Shown: positions 7,178-14,136 of the stretch, in pieces
How the letters are laid out: each line of letters begins with the position of its first letter
Numbering within the stretch: the first letter of the stretch is position 1
Assembly: GCA_021790035.1 (NCBI GenBank)
Contig: JAJYIO010000017.1
Span: forward strand, 1-14,291
Direction of reading: 5' to 3'
From: a bacterium
Lineage (GTDB): Bacteria > Cyanobacteriota > Sericytochromatia > S15B-MN24 > VGJW01
DNA length: 14,291 nucleotides
Notes under the pieces: model-generated
Databases searched by the model: none
What the model was told of the DNA's origin: nothing
The model's input: only the letters and a program-made list of their open reading frames with translations
Made by a program: the position numbers and the translations under genes

Positions 7178-8605
7178 CTACTTGTGGGCGCGTTCCATCG
7201 CGTCGATCGGGGAAAGAACGTGATTGCCGGTGAGCACGAGGGCACCGAAAGTCGTTACGGGCGCCAGGCCCGCAGAGTGGCCCGCGACGATGGCCGCCAC
7301 GGCCGCTCCCTCGATGGCGAGGTCCACGACCCCGCCAGCCCAGTCGTGCTCGAGGAGCTGCCCGGTGCCGGGCAGCAGGAAGGACAGGCCGGCCATCTGC
7401 GGGCCTGATAGCTGGATGAGCGGCTTTGCCGTGACGAGGGTCTGAGCCTCGAGCGCGTGCACGGAGTCGTAGGGAGAGGCCTGGCTGATCTCGCCGAGGG
7501 TCGTCCCCTGGTCCGACGCCGTGGCGAGGTCGGTCTCGAGGCTTGGGGTCGCCACGTCCGCGCTCGCTTTTGCGATCGGTTGGGCGAGGATCGACGGCAC
7601 CGCCGGCTCGCTGCTCGCATGGACCGGAGACGGTTCGTGCGGCGGGGCCACGACGATGCGGACCCGCGCCGGCTTCTTGGCTGGAGCGGAGCCTGCCACG
7701 GGCGCTCCGGTGTCGGCCCAGACCAGCCGTCCATCCCGGCGGGAGTAAAACGAGCCGTCGACCTTCCGGTGGCCATGGAAGAGCTGCGGGATGATGCCCC
7801 TGGCCACCATGTGCGCCTGCAACTCCAGGATCTCGCCCGGATGGATGAGGTTGGGATCATGGACTCGAGCTCGGTTCCAGCTCCAGATTTCGCGCCACCG
7901 CTCGCCCGATCCCAGGAACCTTCTGGCGATGGCCCACAGCGAATCTCCCGGCTTGACGACGTACCGGGTGCCCGAGACCACGGCTTTGCGGCCGATCGGC
8001 CTCGTCGTGACCCACCGTATCCCATGGCCATGCCCGGGCGGCTTGTCGAGGTGGCGAGACCAGCTCCTGGCCGGTCGTGGCCGGGGGTGGACCTCGGGGG
8101 CGCGATGATGCGGGCTCCGGACCGCGTGCAGGCCATGCCGCGCCGGCTCCCGAGGGGCGGCCACGCCGGCCGATGGAAGCTCGAATGCCACCCCCGAGCC
8201 GTTCGCCGCGGCCCGTGCCTCGGAGACCGTCCACGACCCGGCGCCGGGTTGGCCCTCTCGGGAAGCCGGGATCTGCGTGGCCAGCGCGAGCGGTGCGGCA
8301 ACCGCGCTGTTGGCCATGGCGGCGACCATCCCGACGGCAAGCACCGGGACTGCGGGCGCTGGCTTGCGGTGCGCGGCCTCGGCGGCCAGCAGCGCCGCGG
8401 CATCGTCCCCGTACACCGAGATGCCCCCGAGGAACTCGACGGGCACCCCCTCTTGCTGGACCAGCGCGTCGAAGGCTGCGGCGAGATCGGCTCCCGCGCT
8501 ACTCTGGGCGAGCAGGGACAGGGCCTCGAGCTCCGGCAGGCCGGGCGGCGTGGCCTGGCTGCCCTCCTGGCTCGAGGCAAAGCGTGCAACCTGGTCCGGT
8601 GTCAT
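7178..8605 (-). CDS. LysM-domain membrane protein with PGxGQ-type hydrophobic C-terminus, unknown function
   Basis: A 475-residue protein from an ATG preceded by GGGAG at 4 bases. Residues 1-83 are cytoplasmic-looking, 84-109 form a hydrophobic segment (VPVLAVGMVAAMANSAVAAP), and 120-210 are a basic, His/Pro-rich linker. Residues 214-262 are a LysM domain (YVVKPGDSLWAIARRFLGSG, then WNRARVHDPNLIHPGEILEL), which in known proteins binds peptidoglycan. Residues 300-400 are an Ala/Pro/Thr-rich linker. The end (405-475) has two hydrophobic stretches after LLPGTGQLLEHDWAGG and closes with SPIDAMERAHK, a layout like small PGxGQ membrane proteins of the DUF5683 type (inference). The frame is open upstream to 8884 but that part overlaps the amidohydrolase gene and has no start codon between the two. 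It is probably last in the ffh operon. Confidence 0.8.
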   Translation of the reverse strand: MTPDQVARFASSQEGSQATPPGLPELEALSLLAQSSAGADLAAAFDALVQQEGVPVEFLGGISVYGDDAAALLAAEAAHRKPAPAVPVLAVGMVAAMANSAVAAPLALATQIPASREGQPGAGSWTVSEARAAANGSGVAFELPSAGVAAPREPARHGLHAVRSPHHRAPEVHPRPRPARSWSRHLDKPPGHGHGIRWVTTRPIGRKAVVSGTRYVVKPGDSLWAIARRFLGSGERWREIWSWNRARVHDPNLIHPGEILELQAHMVARGIIPQLFHGHRKVDGSFYSRRDGRLVWADTGAPVAGSAPAKKPARVRIVVAPPHEPSPVHASSEPAVPSILAQPIAKASADVATPSLETDLATASDQGTTLGEISQASPYDSVHALEAQTLVTAKPLIQLSGPQMAGLSFLLPGTGQLLEHDWAGGVVDLAIEGAAVAAIVAGHSAGLAPVTTFGALVLTGNHVLSPIDAMERAHK

Positions 8606-8633
8606 GAGTCTCCCGAGTGCGGCGGCCGATCCG

Positions 8634-8655
8634 CGGTCCTGCTTGGGCAGGACCG
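8634..8655 (-). promoter_or_regulatory. intercistronic stem-loop before the LysM gene
   Basis: A perfect 9-bp inverted repeat (8634-8642 with 8647-8655) with a 4-base loop, in the 109-base gap between the amidohydrolase and LysM genes, ending 28 bases before the LysM start. There is no T-run after it on the minus strand. It could separate expression of the last gene from the rest of the operon. Function is unknown. Confidence 0.4.
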
Positions 8656-8714
8656 ACCTGTCGATTATGTTCGGCAGGCCGAGGAAGATCTTGAACCCCA
8701 GGTTGCCGTGGCCG

Positions 8715-9656
8715 TCAAGCGGTTCGCGCTTGCCCGACCAGTCCGAGGCCCAGGAGTCGCATGGCGTTCCGCGAAACGACCATCTCGTACTCCTCGTCGG
8801 AAAGAGCCTGGCGCACATGCGACAGGGCGAACTCCTGGCGCAACAGCGGGAAGTCCGAGCCGAAGTAGACGCGATCGGCGCCAAGAGCCTGGACGGCCAT
8901 CTTGATGACGCGGGCCGGCTGCCAGGAGGTCTCGACCGCCACGTGCGGGTGGCGAGACGCGAGATCGATCACCTTGCGGTACTGGTCCCAGCCGATGTGG
9001 GCCAGGACGATCGTGACATCGGGATAAGCCGCCAGGGCCGGCTCGAGGAGCGTCGCGTCGTCCCACCCGCCGGTATCGAAGGGGAAGGTGCCGGTGTGGA
9101 TCGTCACCGGGAGGTGGTTGTGGCGTGCGAGTTCCAGGAGCGCGAACATCCGGTCGTCGTGCGGGTGCAGGCCGGTCAGCGTGGGATGGATCTTGAGGCC
9201 GTGGACCGGAAAGGCTGCCATGATCTCGGCCAGGCGCTGGGCGGGATCGGGATGGAACGGGTCGATGGCGCAGAAGAAGCTGAACCGGTCCGGGTGCGGC
9301 GCCAGGGCCGAGGCGATGGGCTCGCTCAGGAAGAAGGGCTCGATGGCGCAAACGACCGTATGGGAAATGCCGTTGCGATCCATGGCCTCGATCAGATCGT
9401 CGACCGCATGACGACTGAAGATCGCCGCCACCTGCTTGAATCCCAGCTCGGAGGCGGCGCGGTAGATCCAGCGCGGCCACTGGCTGCGGAGTCGCGTGGC
9501 CACGAAGTCGAGGGTGGGGTGGACGATCGGCTCCCCCAGATAGACCATCGCCGAAAGCGCGCGATCCACCCATCCCGCGGCCATGCCCGGGACGTAGGCA
9601 TGCTCGCCCTTCTCCCCCTGGAGGTGGGCATGGAAATCGATGATGGGGAGCGCTAT
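8715..9656 (-). CDS. amidohydrolase-2 family metal-dependent hydrolase, apparent AUA start
   Basis: A TIM-barrel hydrolase of 313 residues if begun at the ATA (9656-9654). The N-terminal metal-binding strand IIDFHAHL (His9, His11) is encoded before the first ATG, so the ATG at 9584 cannot be the true start of a working enzyme. Other active-site patterns: GLKIHPTLTG near 153-162, PVTIHTG with His187, VLAHIG with His220, and VYFGSDFP with Asp268, as in PF04909 (decarboxylases and hydrolases such as ACMSD). No ATG, GTG or TTG exists in frame upstream of the HAH motif before a stop. The ATA overlaps the khpA stop as ATAG and has AAGGAAGG ending 5 bases upstream. The substrate is not predictable. 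It is the fourth gene of the ffh operon. Confidence 0.85.
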   Translation of the reverse strand: MALPIIDFHAHLQGEKGEHAYVPGMAAGWVDRALSAMVYLGEPIVHPTLDFVATRLRSQWPRWIYRAASELGFKQVAAIFSRHAVDDLIEAMDRNGISHTVVCAIEPFFLSEPIASALAPHPDRFSFFCAIDPFHPDPAQRLAEIMAAFPVHGLKIHPTLTGLHPHDDRMFALLELARHNHLPVTIHTGTFPFDTGGWDDATLLEPALAAYPDVTIVLAHIGWDQYRKVIDLASRHPHVAVETSWQPARVIKMAVQALGADRVYFGSDFPLLRQEFALSHVRQALSDEEYEMVVSRNAMRLLGLGLVGQARTA

Positions 9657-10120
9657 GTCGGCCTTCCTTCGAGATCCACCACGACCTGGGTATCGCTGCG
9701 CGCCGCTGCCGCCATCTTGACGATGGCTCGCAGGGCGTTGATCGTCCGGCCTTGCTTGCCGATGACCTTGCCCAGATCTTCGGGGGAGACCGAGATCGCG
9801 ATCCGGACCTTGTCTGCTTCGTTGTGGCGAACGATGGATAGCGCCTTCTGGTTGGTGACGATGGAGCGCATGACGTGCGCTGCGATCTCCTCCAGTGCGA
9901 AGAGCGCGGGGGGCGGGAGAACCGGCTCGGGGACGAAATCCTCGGGCTCGTTCAGATCCGCCGGGTTCTCCGCCGCCGGGGCTTCGACAGACGACTCGGC
10001 CGGTTGCTCGAGCGGCTCGAGGGTCGGCGCGGCGTCAGACTTGGCCGTCCGGGATCTCGAGCGGGTCGAGCCTGTCGAGGTGCCCGTCTTGCTTCGAGGA
10101 GAACTCGAACGTGGCGTCAC
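9653..10120 (-). CDS. khpA: KhpA-type KH-domain RNA-binding protein with N-terminal extension
   Basis: A 155-residue protein whose C-terminal half (about 78-155) is a single KH domain: ALEEIAAHVMRSIV, a beta strand KVRIAISV, then the GxxG RNA-binding loop in DLGKVIGKQGRTINALRAIV, ending VVVDLEG. KhpA (YlqC) usually is only 75-80 residues and acts with KhpB as a small-RNA and mRNA binding pair. Here residues 1-75 are an added low-complexity segment rich in Ser, Arg and Thr, then Glu, Pro and Ala. The start GTG (10120-10118) overlaps the rpsP stop as GTGA, implying coupling; no other start exists between it and the KH domain. The order ffh-rpsP-khpA matches Firmicutes and others, which supports the family call. 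Confidence 0.88.
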   Translation of the reverse strand: MTPRSSSPRSKTGTSTGSTRSRSRTAKSDAAPTLEPLEQPAESSVEAPAAENPADLNEPEDFVPEPVLPPPALFALEEIAAHVMRSIVTNQKALSIVRHNEADKVRIAISVSPEDLGKVIGKQGRTINALRAIVKMAAAARSDTQVVVDLEGRPT

Positions 10121-10377
10121 GAAGCGGCACCCAGCTTGTCGAACACTCCCGCCTTCTTGAGGAGAGACCGGGCGGTGTCGGTGGGCTGGGCACCGTTGCG
10201 GAGCCACTTGAGCGCGGCTTCTTCCTCGACGCGAACCTCGGCGGGGTCCTTCTGCGGATCGTAGAAGCCGATCTCCTCGATGACGCGGCCGTCGCGGCGC
10301 GAGCGCTGATCCATGACCACCAGACGGTAGCGGGGGTGCTTGAGGGCTCCGAGCCGCTTGAGTCGGATCTTTACCAT
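10117..10377 (-). CDS. rpsP: 30S ribosomal protein bS16
   Basis: An 86-residue bS16, a small-subunit protein bound to 16S rRNA and needed for 30S assembly. It shows the family N-terminus MVKIRLKRLGALKHPRYRLV, then RDGRVIEEIGFYDPQ and ALKWLRNGAQPTDTARSLLKKAG. The ATG at 10377 is chosen over an upstream in-frame start at 10401 because GAGGA lies 9 bases before it and because it gives the normal bS16 N-terminus. It follows ffh by 48 bases and overlaps khpA by 4 bases. Confidence 0.98.
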   Translation of the reverse strand: MVKIRLKRLGALKHPRYRLVVMDQRSRRDGRVIEEIGFYDPQKDPAEVRVEEEAALKWLRNGAQPTDTARSLLKKAGVFDKLGAAS

Positions 10378-10425
10378 GAGATTTGTTCCTCTTTCTCTCA
10401 AATAACGAATAACAGGATGCCGAGT

Positions 10426-11796
10426 CTACAGGGGAAGGTGAAAACCGGGCCCGGGCATGCCAGGGAGCTTGGGGAGTTTCTTGCCGAGCTTCTTCTGGAA
10501 GCCCGATAGCTGCTTCATCATCGCACGCATCTGCTCGAAATCCTTGAGCAGCTTGTTGATATCCTGGATCGACGTACCCGAGCCCTTGGCGATGCGGGTC
10601 TTGCGCGAGCTGTTGAGGCACTCCGGGTGCCGGCGCTCGTAGGGGGTCATCGAGCCGATCATGACCTCGACCTTGCGCAGGGCCTTCTCGCCCGTGGCGA
10701 TGTCCTCGCGCTTGAGCGCCGACGACAGGCCCGGAATGGGCAGCATGCCGAGGATCTGCTCCATCGATCCGAGCTTCTTCATGGCCTCGAGCTGGGTGGC
10801 GAAGTCCTCGAGGTTGAACTCCGCCTTGCGCATCTTCTGCTCGAGGGCCTTGGCCTGGTCGAGGTCGAAGGCTTCCTGGGCCTTCTCGATGAGCGTGAGG
10901 ACGTCGCCCATCCCGAGGATGCGCGTGGCGATGCGGTCCGGGTAGAAGGGCTCGAGGGCGTCTAGCTTCTCTCCGACCGCTGCGAACTTGATCGGGCAGC
11001 CGGTCACCTCCTTGACCGAGAGGGCGGCGCCACCGCGGGTGTCGCCGTCGAGCTTGGTCAAGACGACCCCGGTGAGCGAGAGTTCGGCGTTGAAGGCCTC
11101 GGCGGTCCGGACCGCGTCCTGGCCCATCATGGCGTCGACGACGAGCAGGGTCTCTTGGGGCTGGAGGAGGTCGCGCAGCGCCCGGATCTCCGCCATCATC
11201 TCGGAGTCCACGTGGAGGCGGCCGGCGGTGTCTACGATCAAGGTATCGTGCGAACCGGCCCTGGCCGCGGCCAGGGCGGCCCTGGCGATGGCCACGGGAT
11301 CGCGAGAGCTCTCGTCGGCGAAGACCGGGACGTCGATCTGCTTGCCAAGGACCTCGAGCTGCTTCACCGCCGCGGGCCGGTACACGTCACAGGCGGCCAG
11401 GAGCGGGCGGCGACCCTGGCGCCGGATGTGGAGGGCGAGCTTGGCAGAAGTCGTGGTCTTGCCCGAACCCTGCAATCCCGCCATCAGGATGATCGTGGGC
11501 GGAGTCTGAGCCTGGGCGAGCGTCTGGCGCTCCGTGCCCAGGAGCCGAACCAGCTCGTCGTGGACGGCCTTGACCAGCTGCTGGGCCGGATTGAGGCCAC
11601 CGAGCAACTCCTGGCCGACGACCTGGGCCTTGACCCGGGCCGTGAATTCCTTGACGACCGGCAGGGCCACGTCGGCTTCCAAGAGCGCGCGACGAACCTC
11701 TCGGAGGGCCTCGGCGACATTCTCTTCAGTCAGCCGCCCCTGCCCCCTGAGCTTCTTGAAGAGGCCTTGCAGCTTCTCGCTGAGGGATTCGAACAT
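10426..11796 (-). CDS. ffh: signal recognition particle GTPase Ffh (SRP54)
   Basis: A 456-residue SRP54. Residues 1-90 are the N helical bundle. The G domain has GLQGSGKTTT (107-116), DVYRPAA (137-143), DTAGRLH (189-195) and TKLDGDTRGG (247-256). The methionine-rich M domain (about 330-450) has the RNA-binding part ERRHPECLNSSRKTRIAKGS and the signal-peptide groove region with repeated Met (FEQMRAMMKQ). Ffh binds SRP RNA and signal sequences on ribosomes and delivers them to FtsY at the membrane. The SRP RNA and ftsY genes were not found in this window. There is no good Shine-Dalgarno sequence before the ATG; a promoter lies so close that the leader would be only about 8 bases. First gene of the ffh-rpsP-khpA operon. 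Confidence 0.98.
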   Translation of the reverse strand: MFESLSEKLQGLFKKLRGQGRLTEENVAEALREVRRALLEADVALPVVKEFTARVKAQVVGQELLGGLNPAQQLVKAVHDELVRLLGTERQTLAQAQTPPTIILMAGLQGSGKTTTSAKLALHIRRQGRRPLLAACDVYRPAAVKQLEVLGKQIDVPVFADESSRDPVAIARAALAAARAGSHDTLIVDTAGRLHVDSEMMAEIRALRDLLQPQETLLVVDAMMGQDAVRTAEAFNAELSLTGVVLTKLDGDTRGGAALSVKEVTGCPIKFAAVGEKLDALEPFYPDRIATRILGMGDVLTLIEKAQEAFDLDQAKALEQKMRKAEFNLEDFATQLEAMKKLGSMEQILGMLPIPGLSSALKREDIATGEKALRKVEVMIGSMTPYERRHPECLNSSRKTRIAKGSGTSIQDINKLLKDFEQMRAMMKQLSGFQKKLGKKLPKLPGMPGPGFHLPL

Positions 11797-11810
11797 ACGA
11801 AGGAAGATCG

Positions 11811-11839
11811 ATCCTATCGAATGCGCCGGGTACCGTCAA
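11811..11839 (-). promoter_or_regulatory. ffh operon promoter, sigma70-type
   Basis: On the minus strand, TTGACG (11839-11834; five of six) and TAGGAT (11816-11811; four of six) are spaced by exactly 17 bases. The expected transcription start near 11804 is about 8 bases before the ffh ATG. It fits neatly in the 46-base gap between ffh and the gene upstream. Confidence 0.75.
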
Positions 11840-11842
11840 ACG

Positions 11843-12940
11843 TTATTTCTTCGCCCGGGCGAAGTCTTTGCGAGCCATCTCCAGCACGCTCAGTACCGTT
11901 CCTCCGGTCACCTGCAGGCTGTCGGCCGTGCTCTGCAGGAGCACGGCCGCGCTCGTCTCGGCGCGCTTGGGGTCGAGTTCGGCCGCGGTCGGACGCACCA
12001 CCGTGGTCGCCGACTGGATGCGCGTCGGGAGAAATGCGTCGAGGACGTTCAGGAGGTGAGCGGCGCGCCCGTGGCTGAACTCGGCCAGCGCCCGCGCTGC
12101 GGTGCGCGGCGCCATGAAGGGCATGGAGGGCGGATCCTTCAGCACCTCGAGCAACGGCCCACGGCCCGCCTTGAGCTCGGATTCCAGGTTTTGCTGGACG
12201 AAGGCGTCGTATGCCAGGCGGTAGTTGATCTCCCGCGTTTTCAAGCGCGCGGCGTTGAACCGAGTCTGCCAGATCCAGGAATACTGGAACGACTGCGTGT
12301 CGAGAGGATCGCCGAGTTCTTCCAGGTAGAAGAGGGAGCGGGCGAGGTTGCGGAAGGCCCAGTAGGTGTGGCCCGATTTCATGTCCGCCACGGCCAGGCG
12401 ATAGAAGTGGACCATCCGCCCCGGCGCGTCTCCCACCCGCACGACTCCAGCCAGGAAGTAGTCGTAGCTCTGCCGGTACCCGCGGCTGCCGCCGTCGAGC
12501 TTTTGCCAGGGCGAGACGTGGATTCCGGCATCCATTCCCCAGGCCGGCTCGTCCACGTAGCGATCGAGGATCTCGCGGGCACTCTCGTGCTCGCCGGGGA
12601 GGCGATCGATGTACACGGGGACGTAGCTCGGGTTGACCGGGCTCGGGTCGCTCGTGGCCGGCTCCACGAGGATGTTCCGGTAGGCGTCGAGCCAGTGCTG
12701 GCGGGCCAGGAGCGGGCGGGTGAGCAGGTCGTGGCGTTCCCAGGCCAGGGCGGGATGGGAGCACAGCGCCAGGCCGAGCGTGGCGACCGCGGCCATCGCT
12801 CCGACCTCGAGTCCTTTCTTGAGCCACGGTGGTGCATCGCGCCGGCGCGCCCTCCGGTACCTTGCGGCAGGTTCCGAGACGGCGCCGGGCCTCGAAAAGC
12901 GGCCTTCCTGCGGACCGCGTGTTTGCCGAGAGCTGGCCAT
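11843..12940 (-). CDS. exported protein with faint zinc-dependent phospholipase C-like pattern
   Basis: A 365-residue protein with a basic N-terminus of about 44 residues, a hydrophobic segment (LEVGAMAAVATLGLALC, 44-60) and a signal peptidase-like site SHPALA, which would leave Trp67 as the first mature residue (WERHDLLTRPLL). In zinc-dependent phospholipase C a mature N-terminal Trp binds zinc. A later stretch, MVHFYRLAVADMKSGHTYWA followed by RNLARSLFYLEELGDPLD (about 176-214), has the spacing of the phospholipase C motif HF...A...LGR..HY.QD...P.H, but key His/Asp ligands are replaced (Phe at the HY position, Asp for the last His). Either it is a distant homologue with altered chemistry or the likeness is chance. 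No Shine-Dalgarno sequence precedes the ATG. The frame stays open upstream to 14029, but that part is antisense to the lipoprotein gene. Confidence 0.6.
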   Translation of the reverse strand: MASSRQTRGPQEGRFSRPGAVSEPAARYRRARRRDAPPWLKKGLEVGAMAAVATLGLALCSHPALAWERHDLLTRPLLARQHWLDAYRNILVEPATSDPSPVNPSYVPVYIDRLPGEHESAREILDRYVDEPAWGMDAGIHVSPWQKLDGGSRGYRQSYDYFLAGVVRVGDAPGRMVHFYRLAVADMKSGHTYWAFRNLARSLFYLEELGDPLDTQSFQYSWIWQTRFNAARLKTREINYRLAYDAFVQQNLESELKAGRGPLLEVLKDPPSMPFMAPRTAARALAEFSHGRAAHLLNVLDAFLPTRIQSATTVVRPTAAELDPKRAETSAAVLLQSTADSLQVTGGTVLSVLEMARKDFARAKK

Positions 12941-12946
12941 ATGCGC

Positions 12947-12955
12947 AGCATAGCA
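12947..12955 (-). promoter_or_regulatory. possible extended -10 element before the exported-protein gene
   Basis: The minus strand reads TGCTATGCT, an extended -10 pattern (TG, one base, then TATGCT, four of six matches), with only 6 bases between it and the ATG at 12940. No -35 box at the right distance was found. If real, the mRNA would be leaderless. Confidence 0.35.
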
Positions 12956-13081
12956 GGGACGGGCGGGTACATGGAGCAAGGGAGCGGAACCATCCCAAGA
13001 GATCCGGGCCCACTTTGTTCGAGAATGCCGCTCGGCGGGTCTTGCCGCTCCAGCCGAGGCGAGGTTGGACGATCGATCGTG

Positions 13082-13984
13082 ATGACAGGGTCGAAGGCCG
13101 CTAGCCGGGCCGGCCGCGGTGCCGGCCTGCCATCCCGGCGGCTTGGCCGCCTCTGGCTCGGGCTCGGCGGCGCGATCGCTGCCTTCGCCGTGGGGGCGTG
13201 CGCCAACCCCATCACCTACTTCTTCAGCGGAGGGGGGGCGGGAGGTACCTCGAGCGGAGCGGGTGGCTCGGGTGGTTCGGGTGGTTCGTCTCCGACTGCG
13301 GTCGGTAGTCCGGTCAAGGTGGGAACGGGTTCCGGTTCGATATCCGGCCAGGTCATCCTGGCGGATACGCAGGACGCCAGCGGCGTCACGGTTGCCCTTG
13401 CCGGTGGCGGGGGCGTCAAGGCCAGCGAGACGACGGCGACGGCCGGTATTTTCCAGTTCACGAGCGTCGCCCCGGGTTCTTACACGGTGACTCTCTCGCG
13501 GTCCGGCTACCAGACGGCCAGTCAGGCCGTCCAGCTGGGCAGCGCGAGCCTCACGCTCTCGCCGATCGCCCTGGCCAGTCCGCTGGCCGCCTTGACCCTG
13601 ACGCCGGCCTCTTCTTCGGTGTTCCTGCCGCCGGACGATCCCGGATCCATCCCGCTCCTGCCGTATACGGTGGCGCTCATCGCGCAGGCCACCAAGCAGG
13701 ATGGGGCCAACCTGTCGATCGCGCCGGCATCCCTCTCGTACGCGGTGTCCGCGCCGAGCCAGGCCTCGGTGGACGGCGCCAACGGCGTGCTCACGGTCCT
13801 GGTCGGCGCCTCGACCGGTTCCCTGACGATCACCGCCACCCTGGCCGACCCGGCGCTGTCTGCCGAGGCCACGGTCAGCGTCGTCGATCCGCAGGCTGAT
13901 GCCAACATCCGGATCCTGGCACTGGCGTCTTCGCGGGCGCAGCCTTCGCGCGATCGGACCGGCGACCGTCCGGTGGGGCTGTGA
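13082..13984 (+). CDS. lipoprotein with Gly/Ser linker, carboxypeptidase-regulatory-like and Ig-like domains
   Basis: A 300-residue protein. It has a basic n-region (SRRLGRLW), a hydrophobic core and a lipobox VGAC with the lipidated Cys40, so the mature protein should be membrane-anchored. Residues 49-75 are a Gly/Ser-rich linker. About 86-165 resemble the carboxypeptidase regulatory beta-sandwich (GSISGQVILADTQDASGVTV, later GIFQFTSVAPGSYTVTLSRS). About 169-268 are an Ig-like, BIG2-type domain (LTLTPASSSVF through LSAEATVSVVDP). Such proteins are usually surface-exposed and structural or adhesive; no catalytic site is seen. The last 30 residues are not domain-like. ATG 13082 is chosen, with an in-frame ATG at 13025 possible; neither has a good Shine-Dalgarno sequence. 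Its TGA shares a base with the ATG of the first repeat unit downstream. Confidence 0.8.
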   Translation: MTGSKAASRAGRGAGLPSRRLGRLWLGLGGAIAAFAVGACANPITYFFSGGGAGGTSSGAGGSGGSGGSSPTAVGSPVKVGTGSGSISGQVILADTQDASGVTVALAGGGGVKASETTATAGIFQFTSVAPGSYTVTLSRSGYQTASQAVQLGSASLTLSPIALASPLAALTLTPASSSVFLPPDDPGSIPLLPYTVALIAQATKQDGANLSIAPASLSYAVSAPSQASVDGANGVLTVLVGASTGSLTITATLADPALSAEATVSVVDPQADANIRILALASSRAQPSRDRTGDRPVGL

Positions 13985-14135
13985 TGAGTTGTCCACCGGC
14001 TGCGCCGACAGCGTCGAACGAAACGCCACCTGCTGTGCTGGGCTACGCAGCAGCTTGCCCGCAGCGGGGGGTAGTTTGCGGGGGGCCAGGCCCCCTGCAA
14101 GTCCCTGCCGGCGCAGCCGGAGCAGAGAGTTTCTA
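13984..14135 (+). repeat. tandem repeat unit 1 (152 bp, hairpin-rich)
   Basis: First of two head-to-tail copies. The first 126 bases match unit 2 except for four substitutions (GCG to CTC at unit position 28-30, and C to G near 77). Three hairpins follow in order: 14030-14037 with 14046-14053 (8 bp, one G-U); 14076-14087 with 14089-14100 (12 bp around a single A, core GGGGGCC/GGCCCCC); and a tail hairpin around 14105-14124. The unit begins ATGAGTTGTCC exactly at the lipoprotein stop and ends GAGTTTCTA. Confidence 0.95.
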
Positions 14136-14136
14136 A
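13984..14136 (+). CDS. micro-ORF in repeat unit 1 (50 codons)
   Basis: The unit is one open frame from its first base: MSCPPAAPTASNETPPAVLG, then a Cys/Gly/Pro-rich part with YAAACPQRGVV and CGGPGPLQVPAG, ending ESF. Its ATG overlaps the lipoprotein TGA (TGATG) and its TAA overlaps the ATG of the next unit (TAATG). No homology is recognised. All base differences between copies change amino acids, so selection for the protein is not shown. It may be only a by-product of a structured repeat, or a device that keeps ribosomes coupled through it. Confidence 0.3.
   Translation: MSCPPAAPTASNETPPAVLGYAAACPQRGVVCGGPGPLQVPAGAAGAESF

Noticed and set aside
8606..8884. Upstream extension of the LysM frame to 8884
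   Set aside because: It overlaps the conserved C-terminus of the amidohydrolase and no start codon lies between the two genes; the ATG at 8605 has a good Shine-Dalgarno sequence.
10121..10621. Upstream extension of the khpA frame
   Set aside because: It overlaps rpsP and the end of ffh in another frame; the GTG overlapping the rpsP stop is the natural start.
11534..13081. Long upstream extension of the lipoprotein reading frame
   Set aside because: It is antisense to ffh and the exported-protein gene, and the lipoprotein signal begins only after 13082.
12941..14029. Upstream extension of the exported-protein frame on the minus strand
   Set aside because: It is antisense to the lipoprotein and the repeat, and the Arg-rich translation shows no domain; the signal-like segment follows the ATG at 12940.
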